Both the position numbers and the translations under genes were made by a program. From Lamprocystis purpurea DSM 4197 (GTDB lineage Bacteria; Pseudomonadota; Gammaproteobacteria; Chromatiales; Chromatiaceae): DNA of 55,404 bases. Where the stretch lies: NCBI RefSeq assembly GCF_000379525.1, contig NZ_KB902515.1, positions 1 to 55,404 on the forward strand. The letters are read 5' to 3'. Positions 26,682-35,519 of this stretch are shown one piece after another. The stretch's first letter is position 1, and each line of letters opens with the position of its first letter. The notes beneath the pieces are model-generated. The model saw nothing but the letters and a program-made list of their open reading frames with translations, was not told the DNA's origin and ran no database searches.

Positions 26682-29600
26682 AACCGCTCAGCCTGCGGCT
26701 GCGTCTCGCCCTTGGCTTCCTGATCGTCGCCCTGCTCCCGCTGGCTGGTTTAGCCTGGTTTTACCTGTATACCTTTGAGCGTTCGCTCACCGCCGCGGCG
26801 TTGCAGAACATCGCCTCGATTGCCGACAAAAAATCCGACCAGATCAACAGTTACATCAGCGAACGCCTGGCCGATGCGCGCTCATTCGCCGGCCAGGATC
26901 AGATGCGCGCGGCCTTGCCGGCGCTCGCCGCGGACTTTCGCCGCGGCGGCCTCAGCGCAACCCGTGACACGGCCGCGCACTACCGCGTGCCATTCGCGAC
27001 ACTGAGCGAACAAGGCGAATATCATGATGTGCTGCTGATCGATGACCAGGGCAATGTCGTCTTCTCGCTGCGCGCCGAGGCCGATCTGGGTACCAACCTG
27101 CTGGATGGTCCTTATCGCAAGAGCGGGCTGGCCGCCGGCTTCCGCCAGGCCATGACCTTTCTGCACATCGATCTGAGCCGATTCGCACCCTACCCGCCGT
27201 CCAACAATGCGATTGCCGCCTTCATCGTCGCACCGCTGCTGGACCATGGCCGACCGATTGGCGCCTTGGCGCTCCAGGTCAATCTGGCCACCCTGATGCC
27301 GGTGGTGGCGGATCGCACGGGGCTCGGCCGCACCGGCGAAACGGTCCTGGCGGTGCAAGATGGGCACGGTGTCCGCTACACCATCCCGCTGGCGCGGATG
27401 CCAGGTGCGCCGTTCACCAACGTGATCCCGCTCGCGCAGGCCGCCGAACCCATGCGCCGAGCACTGACCGGAAATCAAGGTCGGGGGATGGTGCACGACT
27501 ATGCCGGTCGCGAGGTCGCCGCCAGTTGGCACTATTTGCCGGCCCTGGGCTGGGGGATGGTGGTCAAAATCGACACCGACGAGGTGCTGGCGCCCTTGCA
27601 CGCCACCCAACGGACGATCGTGCTGGGATTCGCGTTCTTCGTGCTGCTGTCGGCCGGCGCCGCCCATAGTCTCGGGCGTCGCTTCATGCGCACCGAGACC
27701 GCGCTCGGCCGGTCGCTTGAGCAGTTGCGCGATGCGCAACGCATCGCGCGGCTCGGCAGTTGGCGGCTCAACCTCAAGACCCGCCGACTGGATTGGTCGG
27801 ACGAGGCCTTCCGTATCTTCGAACTGGACCCGACCCGCTTCGGCGCCAATTACCAGACCTTTCTCGAGGCCGTCCATCCGGATGACCGGGAACGCGTCGA
27901 CCAGGCGTACCAAGCCTCGCTCACCAGCCGGAAACCTTATGCGATCTCCCATCGCCTGCTGTTTGCCGATGGTCGGATCAAGCATGTCCATGAGCACGGC
28001 GAAACCCTCTATGCTCCGGACGGCACCCCACGGGTCTCGCGCGGCACGGTACAGGACATCACCGAACTGCGCCGCGCCGAGGACGCCTTACAGCTCTATG
28101 CCAACATTTTCGAGCACAGCGGCGAGGCGATTCTGGTCACCGACCACGACAACCGCATCATTGCCATCAATCCGGCCTTCTCCCGGCAGACCGGCTATCG
28201 CCTGGAAGATGTCGCCGGAAAAAACCCCAGTCTGCTCTCGTCCGGCCGCACCCCGCCCGACACCTACGAGAACATGTGGACCGCACTCGCCGAGAGCGGC
28301 TATTGGCAGGGTGAACTCTGGGATCGTGACCGTCACGATGAAATCTATCCAAAATGGGCGGCCATCTCGGCGATCCGCGACGAGCACGGCGCGGTCACCC
28401 ACTATATCGCCAGCTTCACCGACATCAGCGAGCGCAAGGCCGCCGAGGAACGGATCGAGCACCTCGCGCACCACGACAGTCTCACTGGCCTCGTCAATCG
28501 CTACAATCTGGAAATCCGCCTGTCGCAAGCGCTGCTCTCGGCCCACCGCGAAGGCACCATGCTTGCGGTGTTGTTCATCGACCTCGACCGCTTCAAAGTG
28601 ATCAACGACACGCTGGGCCACCAGATCGGCGATCTGCTGCTGGTCGAGGTGGCACGCCGCCTGAAACTCTGTGTGCGGGAGAGTGACATCGTCGCCCGCC
28701 AGGGCGGTGACGAGTTCGTCGTCGTGCTGACCGGCCTGGAGAGCCCGGAAGGCGCCTCACCACTGGCCGCCAAGATCCTTCACGATCTCAACGCGCCCTA
28801 TCACATCAACGGCGATCGGCTCTACACCAGTCCGAGTATCGGGATCAGCATCTATCCGAACGACGGCACGGACGCCGGTATCCTGATGAAGAACGCCGAC
28901 ACCGCGATGTATCACGCCAAGGAACAGGGACGTAACAACCTGCAATATTTCACCGCCGCGCTCAACGCCGCGGCCGGTGAACGCCTGTTGCTGGAGCGCG
29001 AATTGCGGATCGCCATTGAGGAGGAACAATTCGAACTGCACTATCAGCCGCAAATGGCGGCCCAGTCCGACCGCGGCGCCCGGCCCTGCGCCATGGAGGC
29101 GCTGATCCGCTGGCGGCATCCGCGACGCGGTCTGGTCCAACCAGCCAAATTCATCCCCATCGCTGAAGAAACCGGATTGATCCAAACTATCGGGGACTGG
29201 GTACTGGACGAGGCGTGCCGCCGTTTCGCGCGGTGGAAGGCGGCTGATATCGGCCCCAGCCGCGTCGCGGTGAACGTATCGGCCCAACAGTTGAGCGACC
29301 CCGCCCTGGTCACCAAGGTGGCTGCCGTGCTGCAACGCTATGGCCTGCGGGACAACGAACTGGAGCTTGAAATCACCGAATCGGTAGCGATGAGCGATCC
29401 GGTCAGCGCCGGCAAGACGCTGCAAGCCTTGCGCAGCCTCGGAGTGACGCTGGCAATCGACGATTTCGGCACCGGCTACTCATCGCTGGCCTACCTGAAG
29501 CGCCTGCCGATCCAGGTGCTGAAACTCGACCGTGAGTTCGTGCGCGACATCGAAAGCGACGAGAACGACGCCGCGATCAGCGCCGCGACCCTCGCCCTGG

Positions 29601-29770
29601 CCCATGGTCTGGGTCTGATCGTGGTCGCCGAGGGCATCGAAACGGAAGGCCAGAGCCGGTTCCTGAAGGCGCATGGCTGTGACCTCTTGCAGGGGTATCT
29701 TTACGGCAGGCCGGCGCCCGCCGAAACCTGGACCGCGCGCTGGAGCCTGGACTGCAACAAGACCACTTAA
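26678..29770 (+). CDS. Membrane Cache-PAS-PAS-GGDEF-EAL cyclic-di-GMP protein
   Basis: The protein has 1030 residues. Order: membrane helix (about 8-30), periplasmic Cache-like sensor, second helix (about 310-335), PAS (from about 358), PAS (from about 475), GGDEF and EAL. The cyclase site GGDEF is intact near residue 675, with an RxxD inhibitory site (RESD) five residues before it. The phosphodiesterase domain keeps EALIRW, NVSAQQL, ITESVAM, DDFGTGYSSL and VVAEGIET, so both activities look possible. GTG at 26678 overlaps the binding-protein stop (GTGA) and follows GGGGAGGA; GTG at 26675 is an alternative. Periplasmic ligand binding by the upstream protein probably controls it. Confidence 0.9.
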   Translation: MKPLSLRLRLALGFLIVALLPLAGLAWFYLYTFERSLTAAALQNIASIADKKSDQINSYISERLADARSFAGQDQMRAALPALAADFRRGGLSATRDTAAHYRVPFATLSEQGEYHDVLLIDDQGNVVFSLRAEADLGTNLLDGPYRKSGLAAGFRQAMTFLHIDLSRFAPYPPSNNAIAAFIVAPLLDHGRPIGALALQVNLATLMPVVADRTGLGRTGETVLAVQDGHGVRYTIPLARMPGAPFTNVIPLAQAAEPMRRALTGNQGRGMVHDYAGREVAASWHYLPALGWGMVVKIDTDEVLAPLHATQRTIVLGFAFFVLLSAGAAHSLGRRFMRTETALGRSLEQLRDAQRIARLGSWRLNLKTRRLDWSDEAFRIFELDPTRFGANYQTFLEAVHPDDRERVDQAYQASLTSRKPYAISHRLLFADGRIKHVHEHGETLYAPDGTPRVSRGTVQDITELRRAEDALQLYANIFEHSGEAILVTDHDNRIIAINPAFSRQTGYRLEDVAGKNPSLLSSGRTPPDTYENMWTALAESGYWQGELWDRDRHDEIYPKWAAISAIRDEHGAVTHYIASFTDISERKAAEERIEHLAHHDSLTGLVNRYNLEIRLSQALLSAHREGTMLAVLFIDLDRFKVINDTLGHQIGDLLLVEVARRLKLCVRESDIVARQGGDEFVVVLTGLESPEGASPLAAKILHDLNAPYHINGDRLYTSPSIGISIYPNDGTDAGILMKNADTAMYHAKEQGRNNLQYFTAALNAAAGERLLLERELRIAIEEEQFELHYQPQMAAQSDRGARPCAMEALIRWRHPRRGLVQPAKFIPIAEETGLIQTIGDWVLDEACRRFARWKAADIGPSRVAVNVSAQQLSDPALVTKVAAVLQRYGLRDNELELEITESVAMSDPVSAGKTLQALRSLGVTLAIDDFGTGYSSLAYLKRLPIQVLKLDREFVRDIESDENDAAISAATLALAHGLGLIVVAEGIETEGQSRFLKAHGCDLLQGYLYGRPAPAETWTARWSLDCNKTT

Positions 29771-29810
29771 GCGATTTATTGTTACCCTCTCGACGAGCGG
29801 AGCAACTACC

Positions 29811-31679
29811 ATGTCCATATGCATCCCCTTGGTCAATGGTCCGAATCTACCCAATTGGTGGGATCCGAGTGTCGTCTTTCCCGCCCCTCGGGGATACTCC
29901 ACCGAGCTGGACCTTCCCTTCTGGCCGCAAGCCTATCGGCGCCCCTTCGGCAAAGGGACCGCCGAGGAGGCGATGTTCATGGCGTTTGGCCACATCGCCA
30001 AGGACAACCGATCTCTGTATCTCGCCTGGCATGTGCGTTTCGCGCCTGCCTCGAGCCCTGATCGAGACCGGCTCTATGTCGGGTTTACAGCGTCTGCAAC
30101 CTCGGCCCCGCTGCTGCTTGAGATCACCATCTACGCCGAGGACGCGAGTGTGGCGGCCGAGCCGGCCGCGCGGATTGTGGCTGGCACCCTGGATGCGCAG
30201 GGGCAGTTCCAGCCGCTCCCGCGGGTCCCCGCTTGGACAGAGCGTACGACCCGCGTCTGGCGGGCTCCCACCTCCAATCTGGCTCCAGCCGTCAATCTCT
30301 GGGCCGTGCAGATGCAGGTACCCCTGGTCGCCGACGCCGCTCCGGGCGAGGACGCGGGAATCGGCGTCGACGCCGACGGTAGCTTCCGGATGTGGTATTG
30401 CTTCGACATCTATACCCCGCTGAACCCGGCGGGCAGCTCAGCGGACCCAGCGGGCGGCATTCTCCGATTCGGTTTCCCGCAGGATGCCCGATTCTCAACC
30501 GATAGGGGACAGCGTATCTGGCCAGCCCCGTCACGCTATGCGGACTACCACCTGGGCAGCCAGAACCCGCCCTCCGACGTTGGCGGCTACGGCATCTCCC
30601 TGCACTGGCTCACCATGGGCACGCCCGGCATCCCGGCAAGCGAGGTCGATCCGGACCGGCCGAATACCCTGTTCGCCCGACCCACGAATCACAGCGGTGC
30701 GCAGTTGGCGGAGGGCCAGGTGCGGGCCCGCTTCGCCATTGCCAACTGGGGCTCGGTCTGCGATGCCGGAGCGCCGTGGACGGTGATTCGTGAGGATGAG
30801 GGCAACCGGGCGCCGCTACCCGACCGGGCAACGCCGGTTCCGGGCAAGGATATCCGCTTCGACTGGATCCTGCCGGCGGACCTGGCGGACGCGATCCGCC
30901 GCGGTATGCGGCCCCGGTATCAGTGCCTTTGCGTGGATCTGTCCGGCGCTGGTCTCACCTTCGTGAGTCCGACCGTCTATCGCAATATGGACATCCTGGG
31001 GGCGTCCAGCATCTCCCGCGAGGCCGAGATCAGCGTGGTCGGCCTCGCTCCGATCGTGTCGAAACACCGGGATGTCTACCTTGCGGTCGAAGTCTACAAC
31101 ATGCCGGAGCAGATCGATCCGGCGGCTCCTCAGCCCCGCGCGGCACTGCCGGTGACGCGCGGCCTGGCCGCGATTGCGAGGGCAAACGACGGCGAGCCCA
31201 GCGAACTGGAACAACAGGTCAATTCCCTCAATGCGTATGCCTATGACCAAGGCATCGTTCCCAACCCCGAAGTCGCGCAACTCATGATCGACACGGGCAT
31301 TCCGACCTATCGGGTGCATTGTTACCACGACACCGGGGAGCGGGAGGTCATCGACGGGCGGCGCTACGTCATCCTCGGCCTGCAGAGCAGCTTCGGCTAT
31401 CACTTGGTTCACGAAGGGGACGTCCTGGGGTGGAGTCACCGCCTGCGGGGCGCCATTCGCCTTGCCGACCGGTTCTACGTCCTGCCTGTGACCCATCATG
31501 GGGTCGCCAGGATCACCACCAGCATCCAGGCACTCGAACCCGGTGACATGGTCGAGCCCGACGAGCCGATCCAACCCTGGCCGGCACCCGCGTCCGCCTC
31601 CGGTAATCGCCGGTGGTGGTGGCTGTTGGCCTTGCTGTTCCTGGTCCTCGTGATCAATCGCTGCGGCATCGCGGGCTGA
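29811..31679 (+). CDS. Unrecognised 622-residue protein with C-terminal membrane anchor
   Basis: I do not recognise a family. There is no signal peptide. The body is rich in Pro, Trp and beta-type sequence, with segments such as GKGTAEEAMFMAFGHIAKD, MWYCFDIYTPLNPAG and LQSSFGYHLVHEGDVLGWSH. The last 20-25 residues (WWWLLALLFLVLVIN) form one helix followed by RCGIAG, so it looks tail-anchored with the bulk in the cytoplasm. The ATG at 29811 has GGAG upstream; the frame is open back into the EAL gene. It lies 40 nt after the cyclic-di-GMP gene and is probably in its operon. Confidence 0.7.
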   Translation: MSICIPLVNGPNLPNWWDPSVVFPAPRGYSTELDLPFWPQAYRRPFGKGTAEEAMFMAFGHIAKDNRSLYLAWHVRFAPASSPDRDRLYVGFTASATSAPLLLEITIYAEDASVAAEPAARIVAGTLDAQGQFQPLPRVPAWTERTTRVWRAPTSNLAPAVNLWAVQMQVPLVADAAPGEDAGIGVDADGSFRMWYCFDIYTPLNPAGSSADPAGGILRFGFPQDARFSTDRGQRIWPAPSRYADYHLGSQNPPSDVGGYGISLHWLTMGTPGIPASEVDPDRPNTLFARPTNHSGAQLAEGQVRARFAIANWGSVCDAGAPWTVIREDEGNRAPLPDRATPVPGKDIRFDWILPADLADAIRRGMRPRYQCLCVDLSGAGLTFVSPTVYRNMDILGASSISREAEISVVGLAPIVSKHRDVYLAVEVYNMPEQIDPAAPQPRAALPVTRGLAAIARANDGEPSELEQQVNSLNAYAYDQGIVPNPEVAQLMIDTGIPTYRVHCYHDTGEREVIDGRRYVILGLQSSFGYHLVHEGDVLGWSHRLRGAIRLADRFYVLPVTHHGVARITTSIQALEPGDMVEPDEPIQPWPAPASASGNRRWWWLLALLFLVLVINRCGIAG

Positions 31680-31716
31680 AAGGACATGGCGAGCGCTGTT
31701 ACTCGCGGTATCTCGT

Positions 31717-31809
31717 TATAGCCTTCGTACCTGATATCCAGACAGACCCTGGTGTAGGGGCGGGTTTGAAACCCGCCCCTACGTCCAGCGATCACGTTCG
31801 ACGGCTATA
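31717..31809. repeat. MITE-like repeat, copy 1 (core GTAGGGGCGGGTTT palindrome)
   Basis: The ends TATAGCC and GGCTATA belong to imperfect terminal inverted repeats of about 27 bp. The core at 31754-31782 is a near-perfect 29-bp palindrome (14-bp arms around one base). A second copy lies at 45071-45164 in the same orientation. The TA at each edge could be a duplicated TA target, as left by IS630/mariner-type elements. There is no coding capacity. It fills the gap between the convergent genes. Confidence 0.85.
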
Positions 31810-31881
31810 TCAGGGGGTTGATCGGACTCGCACGGACGCATCTCGTACCCGGTTCGACATTAACCGGGTACGGCCACGGCC

Positions 31882-33330
31882 TTAGAAAGCCACGACCACT
31901 TCCGCGCGCAGGAAATAGGACTCATCCCGACGGTTACGGGCGTAGAAGTCGCCTGGCGCCAGATACTCCGCGACCAGGTGTCCGGAGAGGTACTTGTTGA
32001 ACTTGGTCTTGACCCAGCCGGTGAACAAATGGCCACGGAAGTTACCATCGTGGCTGATGTTGTAGAATTGGTTGGCGGTACGCACGCTTTCCTGGTCGGC
32101 CCACAGGGCGTGGTAGTCCAGCAGCACTTCGGTGGTCGGATGGACCTTGGCCAGCCAGCCGACGTTCAAACGGATCAAGTTGGTTGCCTGGCCGACCCGG
32201 CTGTCCAGCGGCCATTGATAGATCATCAGCTCGCTCCACTGGGGCCAGCGGCCCCAGAGCGGATCGAATGACTCGTTGGTCTTGCTGTCCGGATCGTCAC
32301 CAGTGAGGTATTCCAGGTCCGCGTGCACGCGGTTGGCCAATGAGTCGTTGAAGGCATAGGTGAGACGCCCGTTGAAACCGAAGGCTGAGATGTTCTGGCG
32401 CGGTGCCCCGATGGTGACGCGGTTGGCACCCCACTCGCCCGCCGCCTCGGCCCTCAGGTTCCAGTTCGGCGTGAGCTTGGAGTCGATGCGGGCACCCACG
32501 GCATACACCTGCCCGTCGTCCGACGGCGAGGGAAAGGGATAGCCGTTGTTCACCCGCATGTTGTTCAGGGTGTAGTTCGGATCATTGCCCTTGTAGATGA
32601 AATAGCCATCCAGGTCGGTATCCTTGATCAGTGACTTGTTGCGGGCGTAGAGAATCCCGCCTTCCTCATACTGTTCGGTCTGGTCCTCGATCGTGCCGTT
32701 CAATGGCGTGGGGAAGCGGTCTGTGTTCGGGTAATTATTGATGTAGATCAGGTCGAAGGTGGTCTTGATCGCGTCCGCCGCGTAGGTCGCCCGCGCGGCG
32801 TCCATGTAGATGGTGCGCGATCCGTCGATCGGCGTGCCGTCCAGCACCAGCCAGCCGTTGCCGAGGACGAGATCCTGACGCCCGGCCTTGAGTGAGAGTC
32901 CGCTGTCGAAGATCTTCTTGAAGTCCAGGGTCAGCGAATCGAACAGGATACCGCCGCTATACCACTTCTCGAATCCGTACCCTGGCGCAAATGCGCTCTC
33001 CGGCGGCAGCGTGTAGTGGCGACCTTCCCACATCAACCGGGCGGCCAGCGCGAAATGCTCGCTGGGGGCATACTGACCCCAAGCGCGAAAGCGGTAGCGC
33101 TGGAAGACGCGGTTCGCCGTGGGGTTCTGGTTACCCGTGACGTTCCCCGTGGGCGTCAGGAGTTGGTCGTTGAGCCCGATATTCTCGATGTACTCCTCGC
33201 GCAGGCGCATATCGGCCCCCGCACTGAATGCACCCCAGGTTTGATCGGCGGTAGCCGGCGTGATCGCCATGGTGCCGAGTGCACCCAATGCGATGGCCGA
33301 GGCGGCGGCTCGGGTTGTATTAGAGTTCAT
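31882..33330 (-). CDS. Alginate-export-family outer-membrane porin
   Basis: The protein has 482 residues with a signal peptide cut near TPATA-DQ. The rest alternates short polar and aromatic strands (FQRYRFRAWGQYAP, LKAGRQDLVLGNGWL, HLVAEYLAPGDFYA) and ends with the aromatic residue Phe (EVVVAF), as outer-membrane barrels do. The pattern fits the AlgE-like alginate-export family, many members of which are general solute channels. The ATG at 33330 has AAGGTGGAAG before it and overlaps the 56-codon gene by 11 nt. It is the last gene of a symporter operon, so it likely admits the symporter substrate through the outer membrane. Confidence 0.8.
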   Translation of the reverse strand: MNSNTTRAAASAIALGALGTMAITPATADQTWGAFSAGADMRLREEYIENIGLNDQLLTPTGNVTGNQNPTANRVFQRYRFRAWGQYAPSEHFALAARLMWEGRHYTLPPESAFAPGYGFEKWYSGGILFDSLTLDFKKIFDSGLSLKAGRQDLVLGNGWLVLDGTPIDGSRTIYMDAARATYAADAIKTTFDLIYINNYPNTDRFPTPLNGTIEDQTEQYEEGGILYARNKSLIKDTDLDGYFIYKGNDPNYTLNNMRVNNGYPFPSPSDDGQVYAVGARIDSKLTPNWNLRAEAAGEWGANRVTIGAPRQNISAFGFNGRLTYAFNDSLANRVHADLEYLTGDDPDSKTNESFDPLWGRWPQWSELMIYQWPLDSRVGQATNLIRLNVGWLAKVHPTTEVLLDYHALWADQESVRTANQFYNISHDGNFRGHLFTGWVKTKFNKYLSGHLVAEYLAPGDFYARNRRDESYFLRAEVVVAF

Positions 33331-33490
33331 CTTCCACCTTCTGTTCTTCAATAGCCCAGGCACGGTCCTCCGGGGTCACCTCATCGACGGCGGCGTTACG
33401 CCGCAGGATGCCGTAGAGGACGCTGACCGCGGTAACCGCGATACAGCCCAGAAAGGCGGCCAGGACCAGGGGATCAGCGATACCGAGCAT
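33320..33490 (-). CDS. 56-residue symporter small accessory protein
   Basis: This short gene has GGAG 8 nt before its ATG. It encodes one membrane helix (ADPLVLAAFLGCIAVTAVSV, continuing to LYGILRR) followed by an acidic tail ending KVEDEL. Its length, single helix, charged tail and position directly after a sodium:solute symporter match the small accessory proteins known beside some SSS transporters. It starts 23 nt after the symporter and overlaps the porin gene by 11 nt, so translation of all three is probably coupled. It may stabilise the symporter. Confidence 0.82.
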   Translation of the reverse strand: MLGIADPLVLAAFLGCIAVTAVSVLYGILRRNAAVDEVTPEDRAWAIEEQKVEDEL

Positions 33491-33513
33491 GGGGTGTCTC
33501 CGGTCGGTTCAGA

Positions 33514-35367
33514 CTACAGGGTTGTGGCTTGGGGAGCCGCGTACTGGGGAAAACACCGACGCAGATGCTGCGGATCGGATGGCTTGGTAACAGCACTGAC
33601 CAGGATCAGGGTGAGCATCGCCAGCGGCAGCGCGATGATGATCGGGTCCACCGACGGCCAATTGGGATAATCCGCCAGGAGGCTGGTCTTGCCGCCGGTG
33701 ACCAGTTGCACCAGCCCGATGGCGCTCGCCTCCTTGGCCTTGACCAGCAGGAGCCAGAACAACGAGACCAGCATCCCCACCGTCATCGAGGCCAGAGCCC
33801 CAACACGGGTCGCCCGCCGCCAGAACAACCCGCCGACATAGGCCGGCAGGAAGGTGGCAGCACAGAGACCGAAGAAGATCGCGGTGAAACGGGCGATCAC
33901 ATACTCCTCGCGCACGTTGTAGCTGATGCTCACCGACACCAACAGACCGATCACGATGGCGATGCGCATGGCCAGTACACTCGGCTCAGTGCCGTGCTTA
34001 CCGGTGATGCGTTCATAAAGGTCGCGCCCGGCCGCGGTGCCGATCGTGTGGAACTGACTCGACATCGTACTCATGGCCGCCGCCAGCAGGGCCAGGAAAA
34101 ATACCAGCCCGAACCAACGCGGCAGGGCCGTGTTGATGAAGGTCGGAATGATCTGGTCGGCGTCACCCTTGGCATAGACCACCGTGGGTGCACGCCCGCT
34201 GACCAGATCCACGGGGGCGCCCTGGCCATCCTGAGCAGGTTGATGCGCGACAACGACCATCGGCGCCGTCGCCGGCTGATTGGTCTTGGGGTTGATGACG
34301 GGCTCCCAGCGTCCGGGTGATGTTTCCTTCATCAGCCCCACCAGTGCATGACCGCGTTCCGCGTCGATCTCCTTGACCACCTGACCCTTGAGCAGGGGTC
34401 CATGCTGGGCGAACCAGGCGTTGGACAGGCTGCCCACGGCGAAGGGGGTACCGGTCATGAAAAGGATGAAAACCGCGCCGATCGGCACGGCCCGATCCAA
34501 CTCGCGGCGGCTGCGCACCGTCATGAAACGCACCACCAACTGGGGTTGGGCCACGACGCCGATGCCGACACCCAGGATGATGGCCGTGATCACGGTCCAC
34601 CACAGGTCATAGCCGGTCGCCCCCCAGCCGAACTTCGGCATGGCGGTCCAGCCCTGGTGACCCATGGCCTGCAGGGGCGCCGGCACCAGGTCGGCCATCC
34701 CGGTCAGGTACTGGTGCGCCGCGCTGACTCCGCCCAGGCTCGTGTAGGCGAAGAGCAGCAGATAAGCCATGGCCAGGATCATGATGAGCCCCTGGAAAGT
34801 GTCAGTGTACATCACCGCCTTGAGCCCGCCGGGAATCACATAGGCCGCGGTGATCAGGGCGAACACCAGCAGCGCCACCTCGAAATCCACATCGAACTGG
34901 GTGGCGGCAAAGACGGCGCCGCCGGTCATCACCGCCGCCGAGTAAAGCGGCATGAAGACGAAGATCAGCAGCCCGGCGAAGATCTGAATCCCTTTGCTCT
35001 GGTAGCGCGCGCCCAGCAGTTCCGGGAAGGTGTGAGCGCCGAGGTGATGCCCCAGGCGCCGGGTCGGCTCACCGAGCAGGGTGAAGGCCAGCAGAATGCC
35101 CACCCCGATATTGAGAAAGGTCAGCCACAGCAGACTCATGCCGAACAGCCCGGCGACCCCGCCGAAACCCACGATCGCCGCGGTGGAGATGAAGGTGGCC
35201 CCGTAGGACACCGCCATAATGATCGGGTGGACCGAGCGCCCGCCGACCAGATAGTCCGCCCCGGTCCGTGTGCGCTGGTAGCCGAGCCAGCCCAGATAGA
35301 CCGTGGTCAGCAGATAACCCAGGATAACCACAATATCGACCCAACCCACCGCAGAATGCCCCGTCAT
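33514..35367 (-). CDS. Sodium:solute symporter (SSS family), copy 1
   Basis: The protein has 617 residues and about 13 membrane helices. The SSS signature is GGLKAVMYTDTFQGLIMI, and MSTMSSQFHTIGTAAGRDLY is in a later core helix. A hydrophilic insert of about 90 residues (from NAWFAQHGPLLKGQ to DADQIIPTF) is unusual for the family. The ATG at 35367 has GGGGG upstream; the open frame extends further but lacks homology to copy 2. It is close to identical with the gene at 35520-37358 over most of its length. The substrate is not evident; organic acids are common for this family. Confidence 0.88.
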   Translation of the reverse strand: MTGHSAVGWVDIVVILGYLLTTVYLGWLGYQRTRTGADYLVGGRSVHPIIMAVSYGATFISTAAIVGFGGVAGLFGMSLLWLTFLNIGVGILLAFTLLGEPTRRLGHHLGAHTFPELLGARYQSKGIQIFAGLLIFVFMPLYSAAVMTGGAVFAATQFDVDFEVALLVFALITAAYVIPGGLKAVMYTDTFQGLIMILAMAYLLLFAYTSLGGVSAAHQYLTGMADLVPAPLQAMGHQGWTAMPKFGWGATGYDLWWTVITAIILGVGIGVVAQPQLVVRFMTVRSRRELDRAVPIGAVFILFMTGTPFAVGSLSNAWFAQHGPLLKGQVVKEIDAERGHALVGLMKETSPGRWEPVINPKTNQPATAPMVVVAHQPAQDGQGAPVDLVSGRAPTVVYAKGDADQIIPTFINTALPRWFGLVFFLALLAAAMSTMSSQFHTIGTAAGRDLYERITGKHGTEPSVLAMRIAIVIGLLVSVSISYNVREEYVIARFTAIFFGLCAATFLPAYVGGLFWRRATRVGALASMTVGMLVSLFWLLLVKAKEASAIGLVQLVTGGKTSLLADYPNWPSVDPIIIALPLAMLTLILVSAVTKPSDPQHLRRCFPQYAAPQATTL

Positions 35368-35519
35368 GGGTGCCCCCGTTTGTTTATCGTGATGACTGCC
35401 CCAGCGGGCGGCGGAAGAATACCCCAGGTTCACCTCTCTTTTTCTAGATCCAGCGCAGTTAGATTGCAGATTTATGACGCGGCGAACAGACAAAGTGCCT
35501 GAAACCTGCCGGATCCGGG

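Noticed and set aside
31754-31782. Strong palindrome as a two-way terminator between convergent genes
   Set aside because: There is no T-tract on either side and the same sequence recurs at 45071-45164 as part of a repeat, although it might still hinder transcription.
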